DNA of 64,000 bases from Holtermannia corniformis (GCA_001599935.1 BCIJ01000001.1:436277-500276); one strand, 5' to 3'; counted from the first letter of the stretch, positions 1-10,513 are shown. Made by a program: numbers and translations. The notes: generated from the sequence alone by a model not told the origin.

Positions 1-1080
1 TGGCCTGAGGCTCGTCCACTTCATCTTGCTTTGGTCGGTTCTTGGTACCCTTTTTACGTCCCGGACGCGATTTGGGAGCGTCGTCTACCTCGTTTGCTTC
101 GCCGGAGGATGCAGAAGCGGTGTCGATCACTCCATGATCAACAGGCCGGGAGCCGAAAGCTGCTTGCAAGGGGTTGTCGAGTGTGTCCGAGTGCGATTCG
201 GGAAAATGCTCAGTGTCGGCAGCGGCGTTGGCGCTAGGTTCAGCTGCAGCGGCGACGGCTGTATAGTGATCCGCTGCAGCGTCGCTGTCTGCACGCGTGG
301 TCCAAGCCACACCACACTGTTCAAGATCCTGCGCCGTGACGGCCTCCGTGGCGTCTGCAGATGATAGATGGGCCGATTCCGATGCCGTGGCCGCGTTTGC
401 AGCCGCCTCGATATCCTCCTCCCGTAGGCCAGCAGCTCTACGCCGCGAGGCCTCTTGCTTCTCCAATTTGCAAGCGTTCCGCGAGCTTTGCATGGTCGCC
501 AATTCACCGCGGATCCCAGCAAGCTCCGCCTCGGTATTCTTGGCATACCCAGTGATCTCATCATGTGCAGCTCTCGCTCGACCGAGCTGTTCTTGCACGG
601 TTCGAAGCAGCTCGCGGTGCTGCACGGCAGCTGTCGTTGCCTGCTTTGCAAGCACTTGGTCCAGCTTTGTCCGATGTGCGAGGATACTCGCTTCGAACTT
701 TTCGAGAGTCGGTAGAGAGGATAGTGCAGGGATCATGGACGAAGGTATGGTTCGCCGCGATGCTCGCGCAGTCAGCCTGGCGTGCTTGACGCCTGCCGCA
801 CGACCGAGTCGATATGCTCCGCCTCCAAGCAGCGCCAATCCAAGGACGGCGGAGCCAACGATAATGGTCGCTGGATAGCGATAGCCGCTGGCTTTGAGTG
901 AGGCAATGTGGGGTGTTAGGATGGCTTCGGGTCCGGAAGGGAGTGATTGTGGTTCTGAGCTTGGTCAGCGGACATCAGTCCCAGCTGGTGCGAACACAGC
1001 GAGAGAGAGATCTGACACGTACGGGATACTGATGCCCGCGGCTCCTGTTTCTGGGATGGCGGAGTTGACGCGGCAGACAT
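1..1080 (-). CDS. Coiled-coil membrane protein, partial (C-terminus beyond the window)
   Basis: I do not recognise this gene. The start is ATG at 1080. Exon 1 runs 1080-1023, an intron with donor GTACGT and branch CTGAC runs 1022-955, and exon 2 stays open from 954 to the left edge. Soon after the N-terminus there is one hydrophobic segment (TIIVGSAVLGLALLGGGAY) followed by basic residues, so the protein is probably anchored in a membrane. Behind it come about 100 residues of heptad-like coiled coil rich in Lys, Glu, Gln and Ala, then an Ala/Asp/Glu-rich disordered part. Near the edge is a basic GRKKGTKNRPK stretch resembling an AT-hook. The opposite strand of exon 2 is also open but reads as low-complexity Ser/Ala/Arg, as expected of a shadow. 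Localisation and role are unknown; a mitochondrial or ER scaffold is possible. Confidence 0.6.
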
Positions 1081-2042
1081 TGGCTCGGAGTGGTGTTCAA
1101 AGGCTTTCATGTCGATACGTCGCGATGCAGATCTTACTGGAGTTGAGTCGTTGTTTGTAGCGAGTGGAGCAGATCTCTCGCCGCTTCCGTGACTCATATA
1201 GCGCCAGGAGGGGGCTGACAGACAATAAGGCAAGGTTGCACCCCTGCAACGCCAGGCCAGCACCGGCAGCAGCTTGCCACCAGCGAGATCGGAGACACCC
1301 TGACATCACGTGACGCAATAACGTTACGTTTCAACGACCAGGGGCAGGACCAGTTGGCTCGGGGTATTGTCGCGAGCGTTCGGGACAATGCAGAGGAGTG
1401 ATGGAAGCGGTGATCTCTGACGGTGTGTCAGGATCAGTCGTGTCGGCGACTGCGGGACCGAGCGCTGTTGGGCGATGGGGATTGGCGGATCATCTTTCGG
1501 CTTGCAGGGGTTTGGCGCCAAACTCTTGAGTGTCAGATGCTCCCTTGCTTCACTTTGAGGGTGCAGCAAGCATGCATCGCATTGCACCGCTGCTCACACT
1601 GATCGTAGCGGTCCCCTCGCCATCGTTTCCCGGACGTGGTTCAACCCGGGCGCTTGATAAAGCCGAGCGTTGGCGCTTCCCGGGTGAATCCGGAGAACCG
1701 GCCGGCCGCGCCGAATGCCACTCTTCGGATTAAACGCGAAAAGATTGCTCCACCACCGAAATTCGTTTTCACTCCCGTCGCCGCGCCCGCCCCCCGCCCG
1801 CGTCGTCCTCGAGACCGTTGACCGTCACCGAGACCTCACTCACCACTCTTCTTCCCCAAAAGGTGTGTAGCACAGCGCACAGACGATTCAAAGAGCGGTT
1901 GCTGACGAGTGCTCCTCTTTTCGTCCTGCCCTGTGCCGTCTTTTTTCGGTCCACATTCCGCTTCTGCATTCCTTTGTGAACCTTGTCATTGGTCGTCTGT
2001 GCAACATCCACGCTCGTGCCCTTGCGTTGCCGAGCAGTCAAA
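1081..2042. promoter_or_regulatory. Divergent intergenic region upstream of gene 1 and the ADP/ATP carrier
   Basis: No coding signal is convincing in these 960 bases. A palindromic TCACGTGA (E-box/Cbf1-type site) lies at 1306-1313, about 226 bp upstream of the minus-strand gene. The last 250 bases before the carrier start are pyrimidine-rich, as expected for the leader of a strongly expressed fungal gene. Confidence 0.35.
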
Positions 2043-3235
2043 ATGTCGGAAGTTGTCAAGAAGCCGAAGGATTTCAAGGCTTTTGCCAGTCAGTTCTCCT
2101 AGCTCATGGCCCGATAAGCCCGACACTGACGTGATTCTCCGCTTTTCTTTAATCCCTCTTGCCATCGCCGTCACCGAATCGACTCGTCTTTCATCCCACA
2201 GCTGATTTCCTCATGGGAGGTGTCTCGGCCGCCGTCGCCAAGACGGCTGCCGCGCCCATTGAGCGCATCAAGCTCCTGGTCCAGAACCAGGACGAGATGT
2301 CAGTTAGCGTTGATTTAGCCTGTTTCTCGACTGACAACCCCCAGGATCAAGCAGGGCCGTCTCTCTACCCCTTACAAGGGTATCGGTGACTGCTTCCGTC
2401 GCACCTACGCCGACGAGGGCATGGCCTCGCTCTGGCGCGGTAACACTGCCAACGTTATCCGTTACTTCCCCACCCAGGCCTTGAACTTCGCCTTCAAGGA
2501 CTGGTTCAAGTCGATGTTCGGCCGCAAGAAGTCGGACGGCTACGTCCCCTACTTCCTCGGTAACATTGCCTCGGGTGGTGCCGCCGGTGCCTCGTCGCTC
2601 CTCTTCGTCTACTCGCTCGACTACGCCCGTACCCGTCTCGCCAACGACAACAAGTCTGCCAAGACTGGTGGCTCGCGTCAGTTCAACGGTCTTGTCGACG
2701 TCTACCGCAAGACCCTCGCCTCGGACGGTATCGCTGGTCTTTACCGTGGCTTCGTCCCCTCGGTCGTTGGTATCATTGTCTACCGTGGTCTCTACTTTGG
2801 TCTCTACGACTCGCTCAAGCCCGTTGTCCTCGTCGGTCCTCTGTACGTTGCGGCACTATATAGCTAGCCTTGCTTACCCCGTCTTAGTGAGGGCAACTTC
2901 CTTGCTTCGTTCGCTCTCGGCTGGGGTGTCACCACCGGTGCCGGTCTCGCTTCGTACCCTCTCGACACCATCCGTCGCCGCATGATGATGACTTCGGGCG
3001 GTGCCGTTCACTACAAGTCCATGTTCGACGCCAGCTCCAAGATCGTCGCCGCCGAGGGCGTCAAGTCGCTCTTCAAGGGTGCCGGTGCCAACATCCTCCG
3101 TGGTGTTGCCGGTGCCGGTGTCTTGTCGCTCTACGACAAGCTCCAGGAGCTCATGTTCGGCAAGGTCTACTCGGTGCGTCGTTTTCCTCACGTCCTGTGC
3201 AGTCGCTAACGTCTTTCAAGGGTGGTTCCGGGTAA
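2043..3235 (+). CDS. AAC: Mitochondrial ADP/ATP carrier
   Basis: Exchanges matrix ATP for cytosolic ADP across the mitochondrial inner membrane. Five exons join in phase: 2043-2088, 2202-2298, 2345-2842, 2888-3173 and 3221-3235, giving 313 residues, the usual length for this carrier. Three mitochondrial-carrier repeats are visible, with Px(D/E)xx(R/K)-type motifs such as APIERIK near the N-terminus and YPLDTIRRR near the C-terminus. The ADP/ATP carrier signature RRRMMMTSG is intact. All introns have standard donors and a CTGAC or CTAAC branch point; the last exon only adds Gly-Gly-Ser-Gly and the stop. Codon use is strongly biased to C-ending codons, more than in its neighbours, as expected for a highly expressed gene. 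Confidence 0.97.
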
Positions 3236-3621
3236 ACGCTGCGCGCAAGCCAGCCAACATAGATTCCAACCCTACATCCTCCCCATCCCCTTTCTCCTGG
3301 CCGTCAGCCATTACTTTACTTTGTCTAGCCTTTGCCTCTTGCGTCGGGCTTCGTCGTATGGTGATGCAGTCAGCTTCCGTCATGCTCAGGCTTCAGTTGT
3401 AGCAATCGGTCGCAGCTGATATCGTCAAGCGCATCGATCATCCCGGTTACGTGTGTTCGACAAGCGAAGCAAATCGTCGCGCGCCACGCTCACAGTGCCA
3501 GCGGACAATGGAACAGTGCATACAAGGGACCTGCCGCCTTCGGGTGGTGTTTCGGATAGTAGCAGATCTCCTGCTCCCCAACTCACCCCATCGGTGCATT
3601 GGGACGATCAAGTCGCCTGCG
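3236..3621. other. Intergenic, no recognised feature
   Basis: About 385 bases between the ADP/ATP carrier stop and the CCCH ORF. An open frame continues upstream from 3622 to 3451 without recognisable content. I see no RNA gene or repeat. Confidence 0.3.
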
Positions 3622-3987
3622 ATGACGCCAGACATCCCGAACTCAGTGTTGGACATGATCTACAGGGCAGATGTCTTTGATCAAGCGAAGCGAAAACTCC
3701 AGGCCTTCACTGCCGCTCACAGCCTTCGCTTCGAGAGTCCAGCTGACGAGAAGCTTGCCGTCTTGGTAGCGATCAACGCGCAAGCCGAGAGTTTCGGTTT
3801 TCTGCTGACAACCTCAGGCCCCGACGCTGGCGCCAAAAGTGCAACGGAAGTCAGGTGTCTCGAGTTGTATCGTAACGGGCAGTGCGGCAAACCTGGCTGT
3901 ACCAGGGTACACTCGCCAGGCTTGCTTCCACGAGTTATCGGCAGTGTCAACGGCGCTGGAAAAGCCCAATCTCCGGCCGCTGCGTGA
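3622..3987 (+). CDS. Small protein with one CCCH zinc finger (family B, copy 1)
   Basis: Single open frame of 121 codons from ATG 3622; an in-frame ATG at 3508 is an alternative start. Near the C-terminus is a C-x8-C-x4-C-x3-H motif (CLELYRNGQCGKPGCTRVH), matching the TTP/Nup475 class of RNA-binding CCCH fingers with one residue missing from the second spacer. About 15-40 residues before the finger, the stretch NAQAESFGFL aligns with NGQADSIDFL of the intact copy at 29595-29840, so this is a distant paralogue of the array near 28-30 kb. The residues before that (about 1-45) are not shared with the other copies. No transmembrane segment or signal peptide is seen. An RNA- or protein-binding role is inferred only from the finger type. 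Confidence 0.55.
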   Translation: MTPDIPNSVLDMIYRADVFDQAKRKLQAFTAAHSLRFESPADEKLAVLVAINAQAESFGFLLTTSGPDAGAKSATEVRCLELYRNGQCGKPGCTRVHSPGLLPRVIGSVNGAGKAQSPAAA

Positions 3988-4198
3988 GCGCCTAGCACGG
4001 CTATTTAGACTACTCGCTGCTCCTACAGATGACTCCACCGTAAACTACTTTTGCAGTCACGGTGTTTTGCATTGCACATGTAGTATTTGAACATCGAGTA
4101 TCCTCTGAACGAAGCAGATGATTCCTCGCCCGGGACGTCGCTAATCTCGCATCGTCTTTCACATACAGTGTTGAGATTCAAGCGCCTAACTGCAACAG

Positions 4199-4393
4199 AT
4201 GTCAGCCGCCATGGCAGACATTGCCCAATGTATTTTCCCCAATACGCTCCCGTATGTTTTCTCACCAGCACGGCCTTGAATGCTTCGGCTCAGATCGGAA
4301 GCTCTTGCGCTTGAGGCGGCGCAGTCCATTCACGAAGAGGAGTTCAATTTCCTCCTGAAGATCGAGATCACCGTTTCAAGCGAACTAGCATAA
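4199..4393 (+). CDS. Tiny two-exon ORF, 50 residues, function unknown
   Basis: Exon 1 is 4199-4251, a 42-nt intron (GTATGT donor, CAG acceptor) is 4252-4293, and exon 2 is 4294-4393. The exon phases fit and the joined frame ends in TAA. The predicted protein starts MSAAMADIAQCIF and continues into an acidic, probably helical stretch (AQSIHEEEFNFLLKIEI). It is not recognised and has no membrane segment. It sits between a family B CCCH gene and the YTP1-like gene, in one of the pockets of small ORFs. Its size makes a chance frame possible. Confidence 0.3.
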
Positions 4394-4519
4394 ACCCAAT
4401 CTTTCGGCGGAGACTACGGGCAATTATGTAGCGAAAGTAAACATGCCAATGACAGTCACATCCATGAAATCGATAGCCTCACACCATGATGATGTCATTT
4501 TATCTATTGATATTCATGA

Positions 4520-6674
4520 TCACTGCAGGCGAGCCGCACGGCGTCTCCCCGCTGCCCGTGCGACGCCCATCAATAACGCCGCCCATGCAGCGACCAAGAA
4601 TGCCATTGCGACCGCGAAGTTCATTGCCGCCATGATGTTGTTGAAGCCTGACCGAATGGCGCGGAACGCGACCTGTTCATCAGACAGCATGAACACGACT
4701 CCGCTGGCGATATAGCCGAGGGCTCCGAGGAATTCGGACGGAGGCAGTGAGGAATCAGATGTTGAAGGGCGAAGCCACACCAGCAAGACGCTCAGACACC
4801 GACAGAGTGACCCGGCCGCGAGCAAGGTGCCGAAGAGCTCGTGTATAGCCTTCTCAAAGGCGTAGGTCTGATCGTGTGCGACCATGATTGCACCGATCTG
4901 AAGCCACTTAGTGTTGCGCGAGCCGAACTTCTAATCGTACTTACGACGAAGAAAAGGAGCGGCATTGCCGGGTTCAAGTTGGCACGCTGGGCAACCCCGT
5001 TGGCAGTGGATTGCGGATGCCGAGTGAACCGGGCCTGAACTTCGATGATCAAACCGCATGCCGCCGCCGCCGTGATTCTGAACTCGTCAGCAGTCGCTCG
5101 AAGTGGCCAAACTCACACAAGGCCCATGCTGATATGTTGGATGTGCTTGGGACCATAGGCGGGCCTCGGCGGTGCACCGATCAAAATCATATAGTCGAGG
5201 ATCAAGCCGGCGACGAAGATAACGGCGTTCTCCACCAACCCGTAGTACACGACAAGCTTCATGGGTGACTGCTTTGGATGTGCTGGTAATGCGCTGGTCC
5301 ACAAATAGCGAATTAACAGGGCTAGACCGAGCCTGGTCCTCGTCAGCCTTACTCAGGTGTACGCGGCTCCCCACTCACGCTGAAAAGACAGTACCGCAGC
5401 CCGCATGGACTACAGAGGGAGTGATGTGTCCTGCCTTGGCCATACCCTGCAATCTGGTGAGCCCACGGCACCGTGTGCGAAACGGCCCTTACTCACGAAA
5501 TAAGTCCACACCCCAGTGATGGTAAGCGCATAGCCGCCAAGTACGACAAGCCACGACAGGCCCGCGATCGAATACCGTATGACACATTGGCGCAGAGAAC
5601 GGCTTTTTGACCGCGGAGGCATCATATGTTGACGTGTGGCGTTCATCGAGTGGATCGACCGAGGGCTCGCTTGCATATCAGCTGCAGCACTTTCGGTGTC
5701 TTCGCCGCACACGCAGTCACTGTTGATCGAAGTGCGAGACACCTCGATTGAGGGGGAGAACTGATGATCACGATATTCGATTTGATTGATGAAATGGTCT
5801 TCGCCGACAATGAGGGCGGTCTTAGGCTCTGGAGGGTAGTCGAACATCGGGGCTTGCTCATACTTGGTCGATTGTCTCCACCAGCTTCCATTGACGATGT
5901 CTCTCCAGGCGGGAAGGCCGTCTCGGCGAAAGCGTACGACCAGCAGACGAAGACCGTCGAGGTAGTTGAGCGCCACGGATGACAGACCGAGCAGTACAAT
6001 TATGTTGCCGATCGGCGCGTGCACGCTACCTGGGTACCTATGATAGCTGCATTCAGTAGATTTCGCGGTAGGTGTTCGGTCACGCACAAGTCAGGACTCT
6101 GTCCTTTGTATATCGCACCGGCAAGCCACCCAAGAGCAAGGAGGCAACCAAAGACTGCATGAGTAAGACGATGAGCAGGGTGATCGTAGAATTGCAGTAC
6201 GATCGCTGATAGGCCCTATCAGCTTGAACCCGTTTGACACGCGCGATGCTTACTGAGAGGCAATGTTACGAGGAAAGCAATGGATAGGGTGATACCGTGT
6301 ACGGCTATCCAGCCAGGATGACGGGTGCCCGGCTCGGCGACCTGCGGAGCCTCCCATACGGCAAGATTGTGTTCGAGGACAGGCTTGGCAACTTCGAGGC
6401 CAAAGTCGAACGTAAAGTAGCTCGGCTGAGCGGGTCCGTTCTCCCTCTCGATCTCGGCTTCGTCGAGATCGTTATTGAGTGGTCCGGAATGGTGATGTCC
6501 GTGCTGATGGCCTTCTGAAGTGCTCTCCACCGATGGCACCGGCTTGGCTGGTATATCATTGAACTCCGCATCATCTGGCGCACGAGCCTTGTTGTCGGAA
6601 GTTTGGTACGCGGCTGCGACCGAGCCTGCGGCCGCGAGCGCAAAAAGAGCGACAGAGGCTTTCGGGAGGTGCAT
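4520..6674 (-). CDS. YTP1: YTP1-like multi-spanning membrane protein
   Basis: Start at 6674 with a cleavable-looking signal (hydrophobic ALFALAAAGSVAAA), followed by a His-rich stretch (HQHGHHHSG) and a first membrane segment after HPGWIAVHGI. About seven exons follow with small introns; exon 2 carries the pattern DHPAHRLTHAVFG...GAIYKG typical of the N-terminal domain of fungal Ytp1 proteins. A cytosolic loop rich in Ser/Arg (about 5600-5800) separates the N-terminal block from a C-terminal block with GLVENAVIFVAGLILDYM, the NLNPAMPLLFF motif and the AHDQTYAFEKAIHELFG region that fit the Ytp1 C-terminal family. The yeast homologue resembles mitochondrial electron-transport proteins but its function is unknown. 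The short last exon ends with a basic tail and TGA at 4520-4522. Confidence 0.7.
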
Positions 6675-7055
6675 CCTTCTGGAGGTTGCACGACACGTAC
6701 GACACGCATGACCTGCGTCAGAGCCTTATGAGACGTCGCATAGGGCAGAAAGGACGGCGCGTGTCAAAGGAGCGGTGCGAGGAGCAACGACCCGAGTTCT
6801 TGCACTTATGACCGAGGTGCGAGGTGTGTGGTATAATGAAAAGAATCCGGCCGACGGGACTGCTGACGCAAATTGCCACAAAGGAGGACTGGTCAGGGAT
6901 GATCGCGAAAGGAGCCGTGTGTAAGCGCAGCACGTGTCGAAACCGGCCATGTCTCGGTAGTTACCAGTCCCCCGTTGTGATCTCAGCTGCTCCTCGTAAC
7001 GAGAATATGTCGATCATGAGGGCTGCTCTATTGCAACCATCAGTGCAATTACACG
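6675..7055. promoter_or_regulatory. Intergenic region upstream of the YTP1-like gene
   Basis: Contains a CACGTG at 6931-6936, 257 bp upstream of the YTP1-like start. Frames on both strands are short and unconvincing. Confidence 0.25.
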
Positions 7056-7583
7056 TTGCGCGGAGTGTTCCTACAGATTTCCCTCCTGGTCCTTTTCCTA
7101 GCCAGGCAGTCGGTAACGGTGGCACGGCCATCACTAGCAGGGCAGAATGGTTTGCAGGGAAATGAGACCGAAAGTCCTTGTGAGTTTGGCCGGGCGGTTC
7201 GCCGCAAAGGGACACTAAGAGTTGATAATAGTGGCACCCGCGGCCACGCTGGGAACCAGCTTTGATCCGCGCGCGTCCCTTGAAAGGCGAAAGAAAGCGG
7301 GCGGTCACGGCAGCGGCGGCGGCGGCAAGGCTGGTAGCGGCAAGCCTGCCCGGGTCAAAGGCTTCGATACCCTTCAACCGCTCCTCGTCGGCGGTGCGGT
7401 GGGCTACGTGCTTGGCCACGGCGCGAGCAACGCTATACCGGCCAACTACACTGGCGACACTGGTGCAGCAGTGCCAGCGGCGGTACCGGCGGTTGGTATG
7501 TTGACCCAGGCGCGTATTGGACTTCTGGCTGACGGTGTTCAGGATCGGTTGCGATGGTGATTGCCGGAATGATGTTGCTATAA
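7056..7583 (+). CDS. Small secreted or membrane protein with Gly-rich middle and hydrophobic tail
   Basis: Two introns with good signals hold this frame together: 7180-7231 (GTGAGT...CACTAAG...TAG) and 7496-7542 (GTATGT...CTGAC...CAG). The phases fit, and after the second intron the frame ends in a short hydrophobic tail (VAMVIAGMMLL) with TAA at 7581-7583. The middle part contains GGHGSGGGGKAGSG, a basic patch and a short hydrophobic helix LLVGGAVGYVLG. Upstream, from 7056, the frame reads as a signal-peptide-like hydrophobic stretch (LQISLLVLFLA), but no in-frame ATG is found after the preceding stop, so the true N-terminus needs a further exon or a small frame correction. A GPI-anchored or tail-anchored surface protein is possible. 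Not recognised. Confidence 0.4.
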
Positions 7584-7587
7584 GAGT

Positions 7588-7920
7588 TTGGCGTCTATGC
7601 AGTTGCGCAATGCCACTCACGTCCGCCATGCTCCAGGATATTCGAAGCGTATTGTGCTCAGGTCTTGGCTTACCTGTCGCTCGTCGCCACCTGTGGCACG
7701 CAGATACCGACGACCGATTCAAGTAAATCCACAGATGACTGGACGGATTCCAAGGTTTGAACTGACAGCTCTGGCAGCAGCCCGAGCGGTAGCAGCAAAT
7801 CGTTTGATCTGGCACGCATTCCTCGCTCATCGCGTAGCCGTTTCGCGAACAGCCGTCACAGCTTCGACTGTCGCATTTGCTGTCGGGCTACTTGGCGCGG
7901 TTGTGGCAGATGACTTGTAA
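7588..7920 (+). CDS. Doubtful ORF with a hydrophobic C-terminus
   Basis: Open frame of about 110 codons just after the previous gene, ending in a hydrophobic segment (STVAFAVGLLGAVVADDL). A second frame in the same stretch reads as Ser/Gly-rich. The splice structure could not be settled and no family is recognised. It may be part of an exon of a surface protein or a chance frame. Confidence 0.2.
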   Translation: MASMQLRNATHVRHAPGYSKRIVLRSWLTCRSSPPVARRYRRPIQVNPQMTGRIPRFELTALAAARAVAANRLIWHAFLAHRVAVSRTAVTASTVAFAVGLLGAVVADDL

Positions 7921-7985
7921 GCGGGGAGACAAGTGTTATTTACGTCCTGAATTGCTGCATACGATCATGTCAATCACAATAGTCT

Positions 7986-8526
7986 CTAAGCCGTCTTGGC
8001 GGCTGTGCAGACGGTCAGCTCCAGCCTACCAAGCGCTCAGTCGACGTACCCTCGAGCTCGGCAATGTACTTCTTCGACTCGTCGTCATCGGTCTTCTTGA
8101 GCACCTGCAATCGCCATGCTCAGCCACGGTCACGATAGCCAGCACGCCGAACTCACATCAAGCAAGAGCGCGACATACTTCTCCTTGGCCTGCTCCTGGG
8201 TCAATTGACCCTTGAGCTCGGACCAGGCCTTGTGCTTGGCCTTGCCGACAAAGTCGAACATGCCTGAGAGGGGTCAATGGTTAGAAAGGGGTCGAACCGG
8301 ATGGCGGCATACATACCCGGGGCAGGGGTCGTGCAGTCACCCTCGGTAGCCTGCTTGTAGTGGGCATAAAACTGTCAAGATGTCAGTTATGAGGCTTGCG
8401 AGAGGACGTTGAGCATGGCCTGCCACAGACCTTGAGTTGGTCCTCCTGCGTTGGCTTGACTGGCCCGTCCTTGGGCAGGTTCTTGACGATGGCCACGGCC
8501 TTGTCGAACTGAGCTTGGATAGACAT
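7986..8526 (-). CDS. ACB1: Acyl-CoA-binding protein
   Basis: Binds medium- to long-chain acyl-CoA esters in the cytosol and carries them between fatty-acid synthesis, elongation and membrane lipid assembly. Five short exons between ATG 8526 and TAG 7986 join to about 109 residues, slightly longer than the usual 86-90 because of a C-terminal tail. Exon 1 encodes SIQAQFDKAVAIVKNLPKDG; exon 2 the core FYAHYKQATEGDC; exon 3 MFDFVGKAKHKAW...TQEQAKEKYV. The conserved YKQAT.GDC.T..PG and GKAK..AW motifs are intact. His replaces the common Trp in GKAKW. Shares a 341-bp divergent promoter with the next gene. Confidence 0.93.
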
Positions 8527-8867
8527 GTTGCGTGACTACTTGACGGTCAATACCAGCAGTGTAGCAGCGACGCGGTGACCAGCAGCTACTTACAATGTGC
8601 TATATGGGATGGTCTGCAACTGGCAGAGACGTGTTGGTCCCCACCAAACGTACGTGCTTACGTCAGCAGCAGCTCACTTGCACGTGATTTTGCTGCCACC
8701 CGGGGCTCCACTGTCACTCGTCACACGGTCCGTGCATCGCGCATCGGCTCGATGCGGATGCAGTGACGCGCACAGGACCAGCTCGTGCTCATTCAGCCAC
8801 ACGCACAGTCACTATCACTCACCTGCAATCTCTTCACACATTGATACATCATCACTCCAAGCTCAAC
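8527..8867. promoter_or_regulatory. Divergent promoter between ACB1 and the MLRQ-like gene
   Basis: 341 bases separating two start codons that point away from each other. A CACGTG is at 8681-8686, roughly in the middle (155 bp from one start, 182 bp from the other). The right part is rich in CA repeats and pyrimidines. Confidence 0.4.
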
Positions 8868-9519
8868 ATGATCCGTCCCGCCACCGCCGCCTTTGCCCGT
8901 CCTCTCGCTCGGGCTCCTTTGGCCCGCTCGAGCATGCTCGGAAAGGCTCGGAAGTACAGCACTGAGACGCCCGACAAGAAGAGCAAGCTTGTGAGTCGGT
9001 GCCGAGGCTGCGGAGCAAGACTGACTGGTCCACAGACGTTCCGCTTTGGTCTGAGGGGTGAGCAGGCCGAACCTTATTAGCTGATCCGTTGCTGAGAGGA
9101 TTGTGCTTCACAGATGTTCCCGTACGTTTTGATCTAGCTATGCTGTTGCTATCGCTGACTGCCCCTTGCAGGTCGAGCTGTACCCCATGGCATTGTACGC
9201 CCATCTGCATCTGCTCATCTGACCCCGCTGACGGAGCTGCAGCGTTGTTGGTGCCGCGGTTGTCGGTGCTACTATTGGTACGTCCCTTCTAGAGTCACTG
9301 TACAGTGCTCTACTGACAAGCGTTGTAGCTGTCTCGAGGCACTGTGAGTCACCTACGCATTGGCGAGGACAATGTGGCATTACTGACCGACATGTCGCGC
9401 AGTCGCACTGGACAACGTGAGTCGGTGTGACAAGCAAGTCTAGCATGGTGTACTGATGTGATAATCCTCAGCTCCGCCTCAAGCCAACGGCCAAGGATGA
9501 AGTTCCCTCGGCTGCCTGA
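8868..9519 (+). CDS. MLRQ/B12D-like mitochondrial membrane protein built from micro-exons
   Basis: Eight exons, several only 9-35 nt long, separated by introns with clear GTGAGT/GTACGT donors and CTGAC branch points. The joined product is about 95 residues: a mitochondrial presequence rich in Arg, Ala, Pro and Leu, then DVPVELYPMAF, a single membrane segment VVGAAVVGATIAVSRHF and a short tail LRLKPTAKDEVP. The layout E-L-Y-P...G(A)...S-R followed by a basic C-terminus matches the NADH-ubiquinone reductase complex 1 MLRQ subunit/B12D family (NDUFA4-like), whose members associate with complex I or IV. Phases agree across all junctions. Family assignment is by pattern only. Confidence 0.7.
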
Positions 9520-9528
9520 TTGACTCTG

Positions 9529-9555
9529 TCAGCAAAGTCAGCAAAGTCAGCAAAG
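9529..9555. repeat. Short tandem repeat, 3 x 9 bp
   Basis: Three perfect head-to-tail copies of tcagcaaag, 10 bp after the stop of the MLRQ-like gene, in its 3' untranslated region. Possibly slippage-generated; no function implied. Confidence 0.8.
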
Positions 9556-9823
9556 AACGTTGTAATCATGTGCAATGAAAGGAAACAAGTCTACAATACC
9601 CGCCGGGGCTGTGACCACGCTTAAACAACCACTATCGGGTCTGCAGCTCTCCGCGCTTAAACGGGTGCGAGGGGTACTTGCGACTCGCTCACCACAGCCA
9701 ACACCGCTTGAGCCTGACTCCTTTGCGTACGGAGCTGGTCGGTATATGTGCAGCCCGCCCGCTACTTGAGCGATACATACCTCATAAGCCGGTAACTGCT
9801 TTTCCATTCCCAAACCTGACCGC

Positions 9824-10058
9824 ATGACAGACACCCGCCGCATGACGGACTACGAGATTCAGGCGCACATCAAGACTGTCAGCTCGGCCGAGTTCGAGCA
9901 GCTTGCGTTCAAGCAGTTGACGGGCGCCCAGTCTGAGCACGCAAGTCAAGATCAATGAGCTCTTGAACAGCTATCGGAATTCGAACATCAGCTCGGTCGA
10001 GATCCATGACAAGATCCAAGCACAGTCGCCAGTCTCGGCGAGAGCGGAGCGTGGGTGA
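9824..10058 (+). pseudogene. Family A small ORF, copy 1, frameshifted
   Basis: From ATG 9824 (or 9842) the frame reads MTDYEIQAHIKTVSS...FEQLAFKQLTGAQ and then hits a stop at about 9956. One base later in register the homology goes on as VKINELLNSYRN...SSVEIHDKIQ up to TGA at 10056. Compared with copy 2 (10514-10753) the shared positions are MTD, T12, S14, FE, QLxxA, KIxxxxN and EKI/DKI. A single-base insertion or two-base deletion near 9940 therefore appears to have broken the gene. An intron cannot explain the shift because only about 15 nt would be removed. A sequencing error would also explain it. Confidence 0.6.
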
Positions 10059-10513
10059 GGTATTTCAGCAGTTGTTATACACTACTGCGGTTCACGACCG
10101 AATGCAGTCCGGTCGCTCTTATCGGTACCTGTCAAGGACCCGTTTGTAGCTATCCAGGTTGAAACCCGAAACCCTGTCTGTCACTTGCTGATGAAGACCT
10201 GTCGATGGCTGGAGCTAGCTTGGTCATAGTCAGTTACCGGAGCGGCTTCTTGTCGAGGTGGACAAGTAGTCTACACCGTCCCACAACGCCACAGGCTCAC
10301 GAGCGCGGTGACTGGCCGTGACAAGCAGTTTGGGCTGATTAGCGCTTGTCGGTTGCGGGCAATCAAGCGGTCGATATTGTGTGCCTTCGTGCGAAGCCGG
10401 CGCCGCATGTTTGACCAAAGTCAGCGGAACAACCATACAAGCGTCTTCCTTGCGCTCGCCGCTTGGGTTAGATAACAGTCGCTGATCGCTACTCACCTTT
10501 AGTAACTTTAGCA
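10059..10513. other. Spacer between family A copies 1 and 2
   Basis: About 455 bases. A donor-like GTGAGG at 10055 and an acceptor at about 10111 would add a short tail to copy 1. Nothing else is recognised; frames on the minus strand are Ser/Arg-rich shadows. Confidence 0.25.

Noticed and set aside
297..878. 193-codon plus-strand ORF
   Set aside because: It is antisense to the coiled-coil gene; composition is Ser/Ala/Arg low complexity, while the minus strand shows a membrane segment, heptads and a spliced start.
6961..7830. 289-codon minus-strand ORF
   Set aside because: No start context, Cys/His/Arg-rich shadow composition, and it overlaps plus-strand exons that join in phase.
9824..10058. 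Repairing the family A copy 1 frameshift by an intron
   Set aside because: The only donor and acceptor near the shift would remove about 15 nt, far below the intron sizes seen here.
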